64,000 bases of DNA from Vicingus serpentipes (GCF_007993035.1 NZ_VOOS01000005.1:174897-238896); one strand, 5' to 3'. Positions 51,659-60,347 are shown, counted from the stretch's first letter. The notes: generated from the letters alone by a model not told the origin. Numbers and translations are program-made.

Positions 51659-52045
51659 CTAGTCCTTCTTCCTTCCTTTACCCGACTTTCTTCCTCCGCT
51701 AGAAGTTTTAGCGCTGTTTTTATCGCTACTTTTTGGTTTAGCAGTAGCTGATTTATATCGGCGCTTACTAGATGAAAAAGCAGAATTATTTCTCAACTTA
51801 ACAGGTTTTTTTGAAATAGAATGTTTGTATAATTTAGATTTAGATTTAGTTCTAGGACTTTTTGTTGAGGTAATATTCGGTCCTTTTTTTGATTTGCCAG
51901 AAAAAGCATCTCTATGTTTTGGAGCCTCATACGAACCAGATTTTGCGGAAGCTGAGCCAGAACTTTTTTTCTTCCAAAATTGCCCATAGGCATTAGAAGA
52001 ACAAAAAATAAATAACCCAATTAATAATACAACTATATTTTTCAT
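51659..52045 (-). CDS. Small exported Ser/Lys-rich basic protein
   Basis: A 128-residue protein with a signal peptide (1-22, ending NAYGQ). The mature part is dominated by Ser, Lys, Arg and Gly with few hydrophobic residues: KKKSSGSASAKSG, TKSPRTKSKSK and SSGGRKSGKGRKKD near the end. It has no fold that I recognise and is probably disordered and strongly basic. It might bind DNA, polysaccharide or the wall. It lies on the same strand as, but 100 bp upstream of, the YfiR operon. Confidence 0.7.
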   Translation of the reverse strand: MKNIVVLLIGLFIFCSSNAYGQFWKKKSSGSASAKSGSYEAPKHRDAFSGKSKKGPNITSTKSPRTKSKSKLYKHSISKKPVKLRNNSAFSSSKRRYKSATAKPKSSDKNSAKTSSGGRKSGKGRKKD

Positions 52046-52203
52046 ATGATAACTACCAACATCGAAAATAATCTATCTTAAAATAAATTAAGATAAAAAT
52101 CCCTTCTACATTTTAAAGGGAGTAAATATAACAAGTTGCGTTTTGAATACACCAAATCAAGGGCGTGTTTTATTAACAATTTATGGTTTTTGTTAATAAC
52201 CAG
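52046..52203. other. 158-bp spacer after ferritin with an AT-rich hairpin
   Basis: A 9-bp perfect stem, TATTAACAA (52171-52179) and TTGTTAATA (52190-52198), lies 6 bp after the ferritin stop. It has no T-run, so it is a poor terminator. A second stem-like pair (CCCTT/AAGGG, 52101-52120) lies in the middle. The promoter of the basic-protein gene must also be here, but I see no exact TAnnTTTG. Confidence 0.4.
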
Positions 52204-52719
52204 TTATTGAGAAACAGATCCTGTTGTTGCCATCGAAATAGATTCTATATCTCTATCAAAGAGATACAATCCTCCTTTATCAGCTCCGATCATCCTCAAT
52301 TTATCCATAATAGTTCTTGCTAAAGCTTCCTCCTCAATTTGTTCAGCAACATACCATTGCATAAAATTATGAGTTGTATAATCTTTCTGTTGTAAACAAA
52401 TCTCAACTAAATTGTTTATTTCATTAGAAACCATTACTTCATGATCAAGCAAAGTCTGAAACAAATTGTTTAAAGATTCATACTCTTCACCAGGTTTTGG
52501 TAGAGCTGGAACAACTGCTTTACCTCCTCGTTCATTTACATACTGAACAAGTTTAAGCATGTGTATTCTCTCTTCGTCTGAATGCTTATATAAAAATTGA
52601 GCAGTACCTCCTAAACCTTGAGTTTCAGCCCAAGAAGCCATTGCTAAATATATTTGTGATGATTCCGCTTCGATTAAAATTTGTGCGTTTAATGCACTCT
52701 CTATTTCTTTCTTTAACAT
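52204..52719 (-). CDS. ftnA: Ferritin
   Basis: A 171-residue non-haem ferritin. The four-helix bundle shows the ferroxidase ligands: E in NAQILIEAESSQIYL, the EERIHMLKL pair (E and H), and EQIEEE in helix D. It stores iron as a 24-mer. The start at 52719 gives the normal bacterial ferritin N-terminus LKKEIESALN; an extension to 52764 would overlap the previous gene. It follows the UspA gene by 2 bp, so iron storage and stress protection are expressed together. Confidence 0.95.
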   Translation of the reverse strand: MLKKEIESALNAQILIEAESSQIYLAMASWAETQGLGGTAQFLYKHSDEERIHMLKLVQYVNERGGKAVVPALPKPGEEYESLNNLFQTLLDHEVMVSNEINNLVEICLQQKDYTTHNFMQWYVAEQIEEEALARTIMDKLRMIGADKGGLYLFDRDIESISMATTGSVSQ

Positions 52720-52721
52720 AA

Positions 52722-53552
52722 TTAGATTTCTTTTACTACAAACATAGGCAATTCCGTATGACAAGTCAATTTATTTGAAATGCTTTTATGAAATATTTTT
52801 TCAATAAACCCATGTTTTCTTGACAATACAGCCAACATATCGCACTTATTATTTTTAACAAAAGCATTAATCCCATCAACAATATCTTCATGTTTTTCAG
52901 AATGAAAACTACAATCAACTTCATTAAAAATTTGTTCTAATTTTGATTTTTGATTTTCAATTTTAGTTGAACTTATAACCTCATTATTTTGATTTATATT
53001 TACAAAAAGTGTTTCTGAATTATATTTTTTAGCAAAACTTATAAAAGAACCAAAAAAAGTTGATTCATTAATTTCCTCGAAATCTATTGCAAATGCAACT
53101 CTTTTTATTTGAAAAGTATTCGTGTTTTCTGGAACAATTAAAACCGATTTATCACTATGAGTAACAACTTCTTCAGCATTACTTCCAATTAAAACTTCTT
53201 TTAAACCAGAAGCTCCTTTTGTTCCCATCACTATTAAATCTATACCCATTTTGTTGGCATATAGGTCAATTGAATTAGCCACGTCTCCAGCTATAGCTTT
53301 GGTTTTAATCTCTACATCCTTGTATTCTGGGTTGTTACCAATTTCATTCACGCAACTTAACAAATCTTTTTCAGCAGATTTTTCTAATGTTTCCAATAGA
53401 GTTCTAGTCATTGGAGAAGAACTTGAATAAGGCATTTTATAAGCATTTAAAATATGGAGTTTAGCTCCAAAATCTTTAGCTATTTTTAATGCGAATTTCA
53501 ATGCATGATTTGCATTTTCTGAAAAATCGGTAGGGAAAAGAATATTTTTCAT
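52722..53552 (-). CDS. Tandem universal stress protein (UspA family)
   Basis: A 276-residue protein of two Usp domains. The first (1-145) begins KNILFPTDFSENANHALKFAL and has the ATP-binding pattern G-2x-G-9x-GS in MGTKGASGLKEVLIGSNAEEV. The second (about 155-276) is degenerate, lacking that motif. The start at 53552 matches the usual KNILFPTD N-terminus. It forms an operon with the ferritin gene. The -7-like site at 53568 overlaps the alternative Met at 53570. Confidence 0.94.
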   Translation of the reverse strand: MKNILFPTDFSENANHALKFALKIAKDFGAKLHILNAYKMPYSSSSPMTRTLLETLEKSAEKDLLSCVNEIGNNPEYKDVEIKTKAIAGDVANSIDLYANKMGIDLIVMGTKGASGLKEVLIGSNAEEVVTHSDKSVLIVPENTNTFQIKRVAFAIDFEEINESTFFGSFISFAKKYNSETLFVNINQNNEVISSTKIENQKSKLEQIFNEVDCSFHSEKHEDIVDGINAFVKNNKCDMLAVLSRKHGFIEKIFHKSISNKLTCHTELPMFVVKEI

Positions 53553-53567
53553 TTGATTTATTTTACT

Positions 53568-53575
53568 CAAAAGTA
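53568..53575 (-). promoter_or_regulatory. Candidate -7 element (TACTTTTG) for the usp-ferritin operon
   Basis: An exact TAnnTTTG match on the minus strand, 15 bp before the start at 53552. No TTG at 19-21 nt upstream. Its position also argues against the longer start at 53570. Confidence 0.4.
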
Positions 53576-53615
53576 AATTAATCGTTGGTTTTTTTGAATG
53601 ACATTTATCACAATT

Positions 53616-54311
53616 CTATTCATGTACAAAAAAACGAAATCCTCTTCCATGAACATTCATAATTTCTATTCGCTCATCTTGGCTTAAGTGCTTTCTAAGT
53701 TTAGCAATATAAACATCCATACTTCGTGCATTAAAATAATTATCATCTCCCCATATTGCTTTTAAAGCATAGGTTCTTTCTAAAATTTTACCTTGATTTA
53801 ATGCTAACAATCTTAACAAATCATTTTCCTTTGAAGTTAATTTCTGGGTTGTATCTCCAATCATTAACAACCTTTTTTGATAATCAAAATTGTAATTACC
53901 TATAGCAAAAATAGAAACCTCTTCTTCTTTAGCTTGTGGCTTTGACCTCCTTAAAACAGCAGTTATTCTAGCCAACAACTCCTCCATACTAAATGGCTTA
54001 GAAATATAATCATCTGCTCCGGATTCAAATCCTTGAAGGGTGTCTTCTTTCATTGATTTCGCGGTAAGGAAAACAATAGGAATATTTTCATTTATTTTTC
54101 GAATCTCTTTTGCTAATGTAAAGCCATCTTTAACAGGCATCATAACGTCAAATAAACATAAATCATAACTACCTTTTGCAAATAGAGTAAACGCCTCATC
54201 ACCGTTTATTGCCAAATCTGTAGCATAGCCTTTAGCTTTTAAATAATCAGACAATAAATTGCCCAAGTTTACATCATCTTCTGCAAGTAATATTTTAATG
54301 TTTTTATTCAT
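53616..54311 (-). CDS. OmpR/PhoB-family response regulator
   Basis: A 231-residue regulator. The receiver domain (1-120) carries acidic E11/D12/D13, phospho-acceptor D55 in LCLFDVMMP, and the T/K pair in VFLTAKS and YISKPF. A winged-helix DNA-binding domain (about 130-230) includes LTSKENDLLRLLALNQ and the recognition helix RSMDVYIAKLRKHL. It resembles Bacteroidota RprY-type regulators. It follows its kinase by 2 bp. A set of GTTAA direct repeats upstream of the operon has the spacing expected for this DNA-binding domain and suggests autoregulation. Confidence 0.96.
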   Translation of the reverse strand: MNKNIKILLAEDDVNLGNLLSDYLKAKGYATDLAINGDEAFTLFAKGSYDLCLFDVMMPVKDGFTLAKEIRKINENIPIVFLTAKSMKEDTLQGFESGADDYISKPFSMEELLARITAVLRRSKPQAKEEEVSIFAIGNYNFDYQKRLLMIGDTTQKLTSKENDLLRLLALNQGKILERTYALKAIWGDDNYFNARSMDVYIAKLRKHLSQDERIEIMNVHGRGFRFFVHE

Positions 54312-54313
54312 AA

Positions 54314-55897
54314 TTAGTTGTTTTCATTGTTTTTAAAAGGCAAATAAACTTTAAACGTTGTTCCTACTCCAAACTCACTAACCACTTGTATTTCTCCTCC
54401 ATGTTTATCTACCAATGCTTTTACATAGTTTAATCCTAAGCCAAATCCTTTTACATTATGTACATTGCCTGTTGGTACACGATAAAATTTCTCAAAAATT
54501 TTATTTACGTTTTCCTTCTTTATTCCAACTCCATTATCAGAAACGCTAACTAAAATACCCTGTTTGTAATTCTCTGTTGAGATAATAATATCTGGTTCTG
54601 TTGGGCTATATTTGTTAGCATTATCAAGCAAGTTATATATTAAGTTTGTTATGTGAACTTTATCTGCAGTAATTTCATACTCTTTTGCTGCTAAGTTTTT
54701 ACTAATCTTTCCTTTCTTACTCTCTACTTGAATTAAAATGTTTGATGTAACTTGATTAATTACATCATGAAGATTAAATGTTTCTTTTTTCAATTTTAAT
54801 TCTTTATCCCACATAGCACTTTTCAACACACTTTCTACCAACAATCCTAATCTTTTGTTTTCTTGACTAATCATATTTATATAATTAGAATTTATAGATG
54901 GATTAGCAGAAATATCTTTATCTGATAATGCTTCACAAGCTAAAGAAATTGTAGAAATTGGGGTTTTTAACTCATGAGTCATGTTGCTAATAAAATCATT
55001 TTTAACCTCAGACAACTTCTTCTGTTTAAAAATAGTTTGTATGGTATATGTAAAAGCTAATACAATTATAATCAACAATAAAACGGAAGTTAGTAACATC
55101 AACCACATCGTTTTTAGTAAATAACCTTTTTGATGAGGAAAATAAATACTTAAAAAATGAGGCGTTTCTAAAATGTCATTTGGAAACAATTGGGCATAAT
55201 AATTTGATTGTCTGATTTTATTAATGTTTGATAAGGAATCTACTAGTAATACATTCCCATCATAGTCAAACACACCATATTGAAAAGTGGCCTTAATATC
55301 TCTATGAATAAGTTCAAGTTTCAATAAGGAATCTAAAATTTGTTTGTTAACACGTTCTAGTATAGGTCTGTACTGACTTGTTTGATATATACTTTTTAAC
55401 ATTTCATCCAGCATCATCAACTTTTCATTTTGCTGATAATTTAACAACGAATCTTCAAAAGAATAATTTGTAATAGGCAACCCACCTTGAACTCCAATAC
55501 TCATTTGAAATTCGCTACCATTATCAGAAACTGACTCAACTGTTTTTTGATAAACTTTTCCATTTGCTGTTTGTTGATGCTGTTCATTTACTCGGTATTT
55601 CACCCCATCTTTCTCAAAATAGGCAGAGGTATCAAAAGTTGTTTGTTGCATAGAATATAACAACTTTGCTTTTTGATTAAATAGCTGTTGGCTCTTTTGG
55701 TGAATCTTAACTCGATTAAGTGCCTCAATCTTTTCAAGTTTACTTGTAACAGCAAATAAAGCCGATTTAACATCCCTACTAAACTCATCCTCTCTAAGAG
55801 CAACTGCACTGTCAATCCAATACAATTGAATGGCAACTAAGCCTAGTAATGCAGACGTTATTACTCCTATTAATATGTATATAAATTTCTTTTTCAT
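54314..55897 (-). CDS. Membrane sensor histidine kinase, RprX-like
   Basis: A 527-residue kinase with two membrane helices (about 7-27 and 265-287) around a mostly helical periplasmic sensor (about 30-260). The HisKA domain has phospho-acceptor H308 in NMTHELKTPISTI. The HATPase_c domain has the N-box NLIYNLLDNANKY, G1 VSDNGVGIKKENV and G2 GFGLGLNYVKA. It is the first gene of a two-gene operon with its response regulator. The spacer upstream (55898-56086) holds a -7 element and a four-copy GTTAA array. Confidence 0.95.
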   Translation of the reverse strand: MKKKFIYILIGVITSALLGLVAIQLYWIDSAVALREDEFSRDVKSALFAVTSKLEKIEALNRVKIHQKSQQLFNQKAKLLYSMQQTTFDTSAYFEKDGVKYRVNEQHQQTANGKVYQKTVESVSDNGSEFQMSIGVQGGLPITNYSFEDSLLNYQQNEKLMMLDEMLKSIYQTSQYRPILERVNKQILDSLLKLELIHRDIKATFQYGVFDYDGNVLLVDSLSNINKIRQSNYYAQLFPNDILETPHFLSIYFPHQKGYLLKTMWLMLLTSVLLLIIIVLAFTYTIQTIFKQKKLSEVKNDFISNMTHELKTPISTISLACEALSDKDISANPSINSNYINMISQENKRLGLLVESVLKSAMWDKELKLKKETFNLHDVINQVTSNILIQVESKKGKISKNLAAKEYEITADKVHITNLIYNLLDNANKYSPTEPDIIISTENYKQGILVSVSDNGVGIKKENVNKIFEKFYRVPTGNVHNVKGFGLGLNYVKALVDKHGGEIQVVSEFGVGTTFKVYLPFKNNENN

Positions 55898-55910
55898 TTC
55901 TTAACTCTTC

Positions 55911-55918
55911 CAAAGGTA
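55911..55918 (-). promoter_or_regulatory. -7 element (TACCTTTG) of the OmpR-type two-component operon
   Basis: An exact TAnnTTTG match on the minus strand, 13 bp before the kinase ATG. TTTTG ends 17 nt upstream and another TTG 22 nt upstream, both just outside the usual spacing. A weak -33 fits a promoter that needs an activator. Confidence 0.5.
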
Positions 55919-55946
55919 GCTCTAAACCATAGTAACAAAACAATGC

Positions 55947-55982
55947 TTAACACTTTTTAACATTTCTTAACTTGATTTTAAC
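55947..55982 (-). promoter_or_regulatory. Four GTTAA direct repeats, one helical turn apart
   Basis: On the minus strand GTTAA occurs at 55982, 55971, 55961 and 55951 (spacing 11, 10, 10), followed mostly by A-rich bases. The array covers about -39 to -74 relative to the start predicted from the -7 element. Phased 10-11-bp direct repeats are the usual binding arrangement of OmpR/PhoB-family regulators, one of which this operon encodes. Confidence 0.5.
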
Positions 55983-56056
55983 ACGCCTTGCTTTAATTGA
56001 AGGCTAATTTTGAGTTGTATACTTCCTCAATTTACCTTCCTGTTTAGTTAGTGCAA

Positions 56057-56088
56057 AATAAAACCCATCAAATCAGATGGGTTTTATT
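56057..56088 (-). terminator. Terminator of the comF-like gene
   Basis: A 13-bp perfect stem (AATAAAACCCATC with its complement) and a 6-nt loop. The stem begins in the stop codon of the comF-like gene. A-rich sequence at its left gives a T-rich tail on the minus strand. Confidence 0.75.
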
Positions 56089-56776
56089 ATGCTGAAGCAA
56101 TAGTAACTATAGAAACCCTACAATTTACTTTTAACAACACCTTAACACTAGCTTCTAATGTTGCTCCAGTTGTAATTACATCGTCAACTAATAAAATATG
56201 TTTGCCTTCTAATTTCTCCGTATTTTTAACATCAAAAATTTCTGAAACATTTTCCCATCTGTTAAAACGGCTCTTTTTAGTTTGTGTCTCACTGTGTTTT
56301 TTACGATACAAAATAGTTGTTTCTAAGCTCTTATTTGTACTTTTTGAAAGCCCTCTTGCAAAACACTCACTTTGATTATAACCTCTTTTTTTAAGTTTTT
56401 TGGAATGAAGCGGAACAGGAATAATGTAATCTACTGTTTCTATCCAATTCGATTTCTGCAAATCAAATCCATATAATTCCCCAATACGCTCACCAACTTG
56501 TTTAGCCCCTTTATATTTTAATTGATGTAATAAATTTTGAACTCGACCTCCTTTTTTGAAATAATAATACGCTGCAACATTTTTCACATCCACTCTTCCC
56601 CAAAATATTTTTGTTAACGGGTTATCTTCATCTAAGTGATAATTTGTTTTCGGCAAAGAAAATTGACATGATGTACAAATTACTTCTTCTTGCTTAAGTA
56701 AAACTCCATTACAAGCAAAACAAATTTTTGGAAATATTAAATTAAAAAAATCGTTTAACATAAATACTTTATACAC
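56087..56776 (-). CDS. ComF-family phosphoribosyltransferase-like protein
   Basis: A 229-residue protein. The N-terminal Cys4 zinc ribbon is at CFAC...CTSC (about 19-40). A PRTase-like domain follows, with PVPLHSKKLKKRGYNQSECFA and the PRPP loop ILLVDDVITTGATLEAS. ComF is needed for uptake of transforming DNA in naturally competent bacteria; the biochemical step is not settled. Met7 (56758, MLNDFFNLIFPKICFAC) is an equally good start. It is divergent from the coiled-coil gene and a single-gene unit. Confidence 0.93.
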   Translation of the reverse strand: MYKVFMLNDFFNLIFPKICFACNGVLLKQEEVICTSCQFSLPKTNYHLDEDNPLTKIFWGRVDVKNVAAYYYFKKGGRVQNLLHQLKYKGAKQVGERIGELYGFDLQKSNWIETVDYIIPVPLHSKKLKKRGYNQSECFARGLSKSTNKSLETTILYRKKHSETQTKKSRFNRWENVSEIFDVKNTEKLEGKHILLVDDVITTGATLEASVKVLLKVNCRVSIVTIASA

Positions 56777-56830
56777 AGATTGGTTTGCATAACTTTTAAA
56801 ATGGCAAACATCATAAAATTAAAAATAAAT

Positions 56831-56838
56831 TACTTTTG
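56831..56838 (+). promoter_or_regulatory. Candidate -7 element (TACTTTTG) for the coiled-coil gene
   Basis: An exact TAnnTTTG match, 22 bp before the ATG at 56861. No -33 TTG at the right distance. Confidence 0.4.
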
Positions 56839-56860
56839 ATTTATTAAATATAATATACAA

Positions 56861-57799
56861 ATGGAAAAGCAAACAGAAACTCAAAAAATCACATCTACAA
56901 CTCCTGAAAATAAAGGGAATAAAACCAATAAATTGTTAGTGGTTGTAATTGTTTTACTGCTGGGCTTTTGTGGTTTTTTAATTTGGCAAAATCTTGAATT
57001 ACAAAAGAGCATAGAAAGTGGGGAAGTTCAAATTGTTGAAGTTTCTGGAGAAAGGGATCAAGTTAGGGCAGAACTTGAAGATATGCTGGCACAATACAAT
57101 GCACTAGAAACTACTAATGAAGAAATTAGCGCAGAATTAGAAGCTGAAAAAAGTAAAATTGAAGATCTTTTGAAAAAATTAAAAGGAAAAGATTGGACCA
57201 TTCATAAACTGAAAAAAGAAACTGAAACTTTAAGAACAATTATGAAAGGTTTTGTGGTTCAAATTGACTCTTTAAACACTGCGAATCAAGAATTAAAAGC
57301 AGAGAACACAGTTGTAAGAAATGAACTAAGCTCAGAAAAAAGCAAAACTGAAAACTTATCAAAAGAAAATGAAGGCTTATCTAATAAAGTTACTATTGCT
57401 TCTTATTTAAAAACAGTTGGATTGACTTCTTACGGGGTTAGAGTGAGAAGTGACAATACAGGAAAAGAAAATGATAGAGCAAAAAAAGTCGATAAAATAA
57501 GAACTTCATTTACCATTCAAAAAAATGAAATTACACCTCCAGGAAATAAAACAATTTATGTTAGAATTCTGACTCCTGATGGCAAAGTATTATCTGAAAA
57601 AACAGACGATTCAAATAAATTTGATTTTAATGGTATAAGAGGATTATATAGTTCAAAAAAAGACATTAACTATCAAAATAAAGAAATTGAGTTAACCATT
57701 GACTGGGTTAAAACGGAAGAATTTCCAGTTGGAGAGTACAATGTAGAAGTTTATGCCGATGGTGTTGATATAGGGAAAACAAAGTTTACACTCAAGTAA
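56861..57799 (+). CDS. Membrane-anchored coiled-coil protein with beta-rich C-terminal domain
   Basis: A 312-residue protein. A short charged N-terminus (1-24) precedes a single membrane helix (about 25-42), a long heptad-rich coiled coil (about 45-180, E/L/K-rich) and a C-terminal domain (about 190-312) with SYGVRVRSDNTG, KTIYVRILTPDGKVLSE and EFPVGEYNVEVYADG. The last part looks like an Ig-like sandwich. It is not a family that I can name. The coiled coil should span part of the periplasm and place the beta domain near the wall or OM. It is followed by MscS and DUF3078 on the same strand. Confidence 0.82.
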   Translation: MEKQTETQKITSTTPENKGNKTNKLLVVVIVLLLGFCGFLIWQNLELQKSIESGEVQIVEVSGERDQVRAELEDMLAQYNALETTNEEISAELEAEKSKIEDLLKKLKGKDWTIHKLKKETETLRTIMKGFVVQIDSLNTANQELKAENTVVRNELSSEKSKTENLSKENEGLSNKVTIASYLKTVGLTSYGVRVRSDNTGKENDRAKKVDKIRTSFTIQKNEITPPGNKTIYVRILTPDGKVLSEKTDDSNKFDFNGIRGLYSSKKDINYQNKEIELTIDWVKTEEFPVGEYNVEVYADGVDIGKTKFTLK

Positions 57800-57810
57800 A
57801 AATGTTTTGT

Positions 57811-57818
57811 TAGTTTTG
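57811..57818 (+). promoter_or_regulatory. Candidate -7 element (TAGTTTTG) for the mscS gene
   Basis: An exact TAnnTTTG match 27 bp before the mscS ATG, in the 46-bp gap after the coiled-coil gene. No clear -33. It would let mscS and the DUF3078 gene be transcribed without the upstream gene. Confidence 0.4.
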
Positions 57819-57845
57819 CCGTCCAAAAAAAATTAAAAACTTATT

Positions 57846-58655
57846 ATGGATAATATTTATGAAAAGGCCGTTGACCTTATTTTAACTTACGGCCCAAAAT
57901 TAGTTGGAGCAATATTAGTTTGGATTGTTGGATCTATCGTTGTAAAATTTCTATCTAAAACGTTTAGTCGAGTTTTAGAAAAACGAAATATTGATCCATC
58001 GTTGAAACCATTTTTAATAGGGATTGTTAGCTCATTACTTAAAGTAATGTTGGTTATCAGTGTGCTAGGAATGGTTGGTATCGAAATGACTTCTTTTGTA
58101 GCTATTCTTGGTGCTGCTGGTTTAGCTGTTGGTATGGCTTTATCTGGTACTTTACAAAATTTTGCTGGAGGGGTTATGATCCTAATTTTCAAACCTTTTA
58201 AAAATGGGGATGTTATTGAAGCTCAAGGGTATGTAGGTTCAGTATCTGAAATTCAAATTTTTAACACGATTCTTAAAACTCCAGACAATAAAACAATTAT
58301 AATACCTAATGGAGGTTTGTCAAACGGATCTATGGTTAATTACTCTACAGAGGCACAAAGAAGAGTAGACTGGACTTTCGGTATTGGATATGGTGATGAT
58401 GCAACAAAAGCAAAAACTGTTTTGCAAAATTTAATTGATGCTGATTCTAGAATTTTAAAATCTCCTGAACCATTTATAGCTCTTTCAGCATTGGCTGATA
58501 GCTCTGTAAACTTTACAGTTAGAGCATGGGTAAAATCAGAAGATTATTGGGGGGTTTTCTTTGATATGAATGAAAATGTATACAACACTTTTAATAAAGA
58601 AGGTTTAAGTATTCCTTTCCCTCAAATGGATGTTTACGTTCATAAAAACAACTAA
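57846..58655 (+). CDS. Small-conductance mechanosensitive channel (MscS family)
   Basis: A 269-residue channel of minimal MscS length. It has three membrane helices (about 15-35, 58-80 and 85-115). The pore-lining helix has the glycine/alanine pattern GAAGLAVGMALSGTLQNFAGG, followed by FKPFKNGDVIEAQG of the beta domain. The alpha/beta vestibule with TPDNKTIIIPNG follows. It releases solutes on hypo-osmotic shock. DUF3078 starts 13 bp downstream, probably cotranscribed. Confidence 0.97.
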   Translation: MDNIYEKAVDLILTYGPKLVGAILVWIVGSIVVKFLSKTFSRVLEKRNIDPSLKPFLIGIVSSLLKVMLVISVLGMVGIEMTSFVAILGAAGLAVGMALSGTLQNFAGGVMILIFKPFKNGDVIEAQGYVGSVSEIQIFNTILKTPDNKTIIIPNGGLSNGSMVNYSTEAQRRVDWTFGIGYGDDATKAKTVLQNLIDADSRILKSPEPFIALSALADSSVNFTVRAWVKSEDYWGVFFDMNENVYNTFNKEGLSIPFPQMDVYVHKNN

Positions 58656-58668
58656 CATATAAACAAAT

Positions 58669-59628
58669 ATGAAAAAAATAATATTAAGCTTAATGCTTCT
58701 TGTTTCGACAAGCATTGTCTTTTCACAACATACTGAAGGTGAAAAAATACTAAAAAAGCAACACGCAGATACAATTCCTGATGGATGGAAAACTGGTGGT
58801 ATTATCTCAGTAAACTTTACACAAGTAAGTTTAACAAATTGGGCTGCAGGGGGAAACAATTCGATTTCATTAAACGCTATTACAAGTTTGTATGCAAACC
58901 TTAAAAAAGGGAACTCAACATGGGACAACACTCTTGATTTAGGTTATGGTTTACTTAAGCAAGGCGATGAAGGCCTTAGAAAAACTGACGATAAAATTGA
59001 CTTTATGTCAAAGTATGGTAAAAAAGCACGTAAACACTGGTATTATGCAGGGTTAGTTAATTTTAAATCTCAAATGGCTCCTGGGTACAATTATCCAGAC
59101 GATTCAACTCAAATTTCTAAATTTCTAGCTCCAGGTTATTTATTAGGAGCAATAGGTATGGACTATAAGCCAAATGATGCATTTACTTTGTTCATATCTC
59201 CTTTTACAACAAAAATGACTTTTGTAAACGATAAAAAATTAGCAGATGATGGTCGATTTGGTGTAGATGCTGCAGTTTATGATGATTTTGGAGTATTAAT
59301 TACTGAAGGAAAAAGGTTCAGAGCTGAATATGGTGGATATTTAAGAGCTATCTTAAATAAGGACTTAATGGAAAACATTAAACTTCAAACTAAATTAGAA
59401 TTGTTTTCTAACTATACAGAAGACCCCGATCATATTGATGTTAACTGGGAGGTATTAATTGCGCTTAAAGTAAACAAATTTGTTTCTGCGACAATCTCTA
59501 CTCAATTAATTTATGATCATGATGTGGACATTGCTGTTGATAGAAATGATGATGGACTTATTGATGGAGTAGGACCAAGAACTCAATTTAAAGAGGTTTT
59601 AGGAATTGGTTTAACATATAAATTTTAA
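58669..59628 (+). CDS. DUF3078 family outer-membrane-type protein
   Basis: A 319-residue exported protein (signal peptide 1-20). The DUF3078 hallmark WKTGGIISVNFTQVSLTNWAAGGNNS is at about 44-69. A chain of amphipathic strands with alternating aromatic residues, ending LGIGLTYKF, indicates an outer-membrane beta-barrel. The function of DUF3078 is unknown. It is 13 bp downstream of mscS, and a hairpin terminator follows 22 bp after its stop. Confidence 0.92.
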   Translation: MKKIILSLMLLVSTSIVFSQHTEGEKILKKQHADTIPDGWKTGGIISVNFTQVSLTNWAAGGNNSISLNAITSLYANLKKGNSTWDNTLDLGYGLLKQGDEGLRKTDDKIDFMSKYGKKARKHWYYAGLVNFKSQMAPGYNYPDDSTQISKFLAPGYLLGAIGMDYKPNDAFTLFISPFTTKMTFVNDKKLADDGRFGVDAAVYDDFGVLITEGKRFRAEYGGYLRAILNKDLMENIKLQTKLELFSNYTEDPDHIDVNWEVLIALKVNKFVSATISTQLIYDHDVDIAVDRNDDGLIDGVGPRTQFKEVLGIGLTYKF

Positions 59629-59650
59629 ACCATATTAATTATACAAACTT

Positions 59651-59678
59651 AAAACCCGATGATTTTTCATCGGGTTTT
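59651..59678 (+). terminator. Terminator of the mscS-DUF3078 unit
   Basis: A 12-bp perfect stem (AAAACCCGATGA with TCATCGGGTTTT), TTTT loop and trailing T-run. It is a classic intrinsic terminator. Confidence 0.92.
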
Positions 59679-59774
59679 TTTATACTTATAAGTTAAAGAT
59701 TTAACTATCTTCACATTACAAAAGTATAATAGAGGCAACCAAAATATTAATCTTTCGTCTTTTTAAATGAAATA

Positions 59775-60347
59775 ATGGATCTTGCAGACCAAGACATATT
59801 ACATGACATTGTAAAAAAATGTGTTAATGGAGATCGGAAAGCTCAAAAAGAGCTTTACAAAAAGTACTATAGCAAAATGATGAATGTTTGCTACCGATAC
59901 TCCAAAAACTCTGCAGATGCTGAAGATTTATTACAAGACGGATTTGTAAAAGTGTTTACAAATTTAAGTCGATATGACTTTAATGGTTCTTTGGAAGGTT
60001 GGATTAGAAGAATAATGGTAAATACAGCAATTGATTTTTACCGTAAAAACAAAAACATATACTTTGTTGATGAAGAAGGAGATTACACTTTAGAAACTTC
60101 AAAAGTGGAAAGTGCTGATCAAATTTATAGTCAATTTGGAGTTGATATAATTATGGCTGCAATTCAAGAATTAAGCCCTGTTTATAAAACTGTTTTTAAC
60201 ATGTATGTAATTGATGGTTATAAACATAAAGAAATAGCTGAACAATTAGATATAAGTGAAGGAACATCTAAGTCAAACCTTGCAAAAGCAAAAAATAATT
60301 TAAGAGAAATCTTAAACAACATAGAAAAGATACATTACGATGAGTAA
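59775..60347 (+). CDS. ECF-type RNA polymerase sigma factor
   Basis: A 190-residue sigma-70 family ECF factor. Region 2 (about 25-90) has YKKYYSKMMNVCYRYSKN, AEDLLQDGFVKVF and GWIRRIMVNTAIDFYRK. Region 4 (about 135-185) has IQELSPVYKTVFNMYVIDGYKHKEIAEQL and SEGTSKSNLAKAK. The gene overlaps the next by 8 bp, the usual sigma/anti-sigma coupling. The next gene ends in a T9SS sorting domain, so the regulon may concern envelope or secretion. No consensus vegetative promoter was found upstream, so it may be autoregulated. Confidence 0.96.
   Translation: MDLADQDILHDIVKKCVNGDRKAQKELYKKYYSKMMNVCYRYSKNSADAEDLLQDGFVKVFTNLSRYDFNGSLEGWIRRIMVNTAIDFYRKNKNIYFVDEEGDYTLETSKVESADQIYSQFGVDIIMAAIQELSPVYKTVFNMYVIDGYKHKEIAEQLDISEGTSKSNLAKAKNNLREILNNIEKIHYDE

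Noticed and set aside
51656..51665. Palindrome GGACTAGTCC at the end of the basic-protein gene
   Set aside because: Ten bases only, overlaps the stop codon, has no loop for a hairpin and no T-run; probably chance.
52720..52764. Longer N-terminus for ferritin
   Set aside because: It overlaps the end of the UspA gene and is absent from bacterial ferritins of normal length; 52719 gives the usual start.
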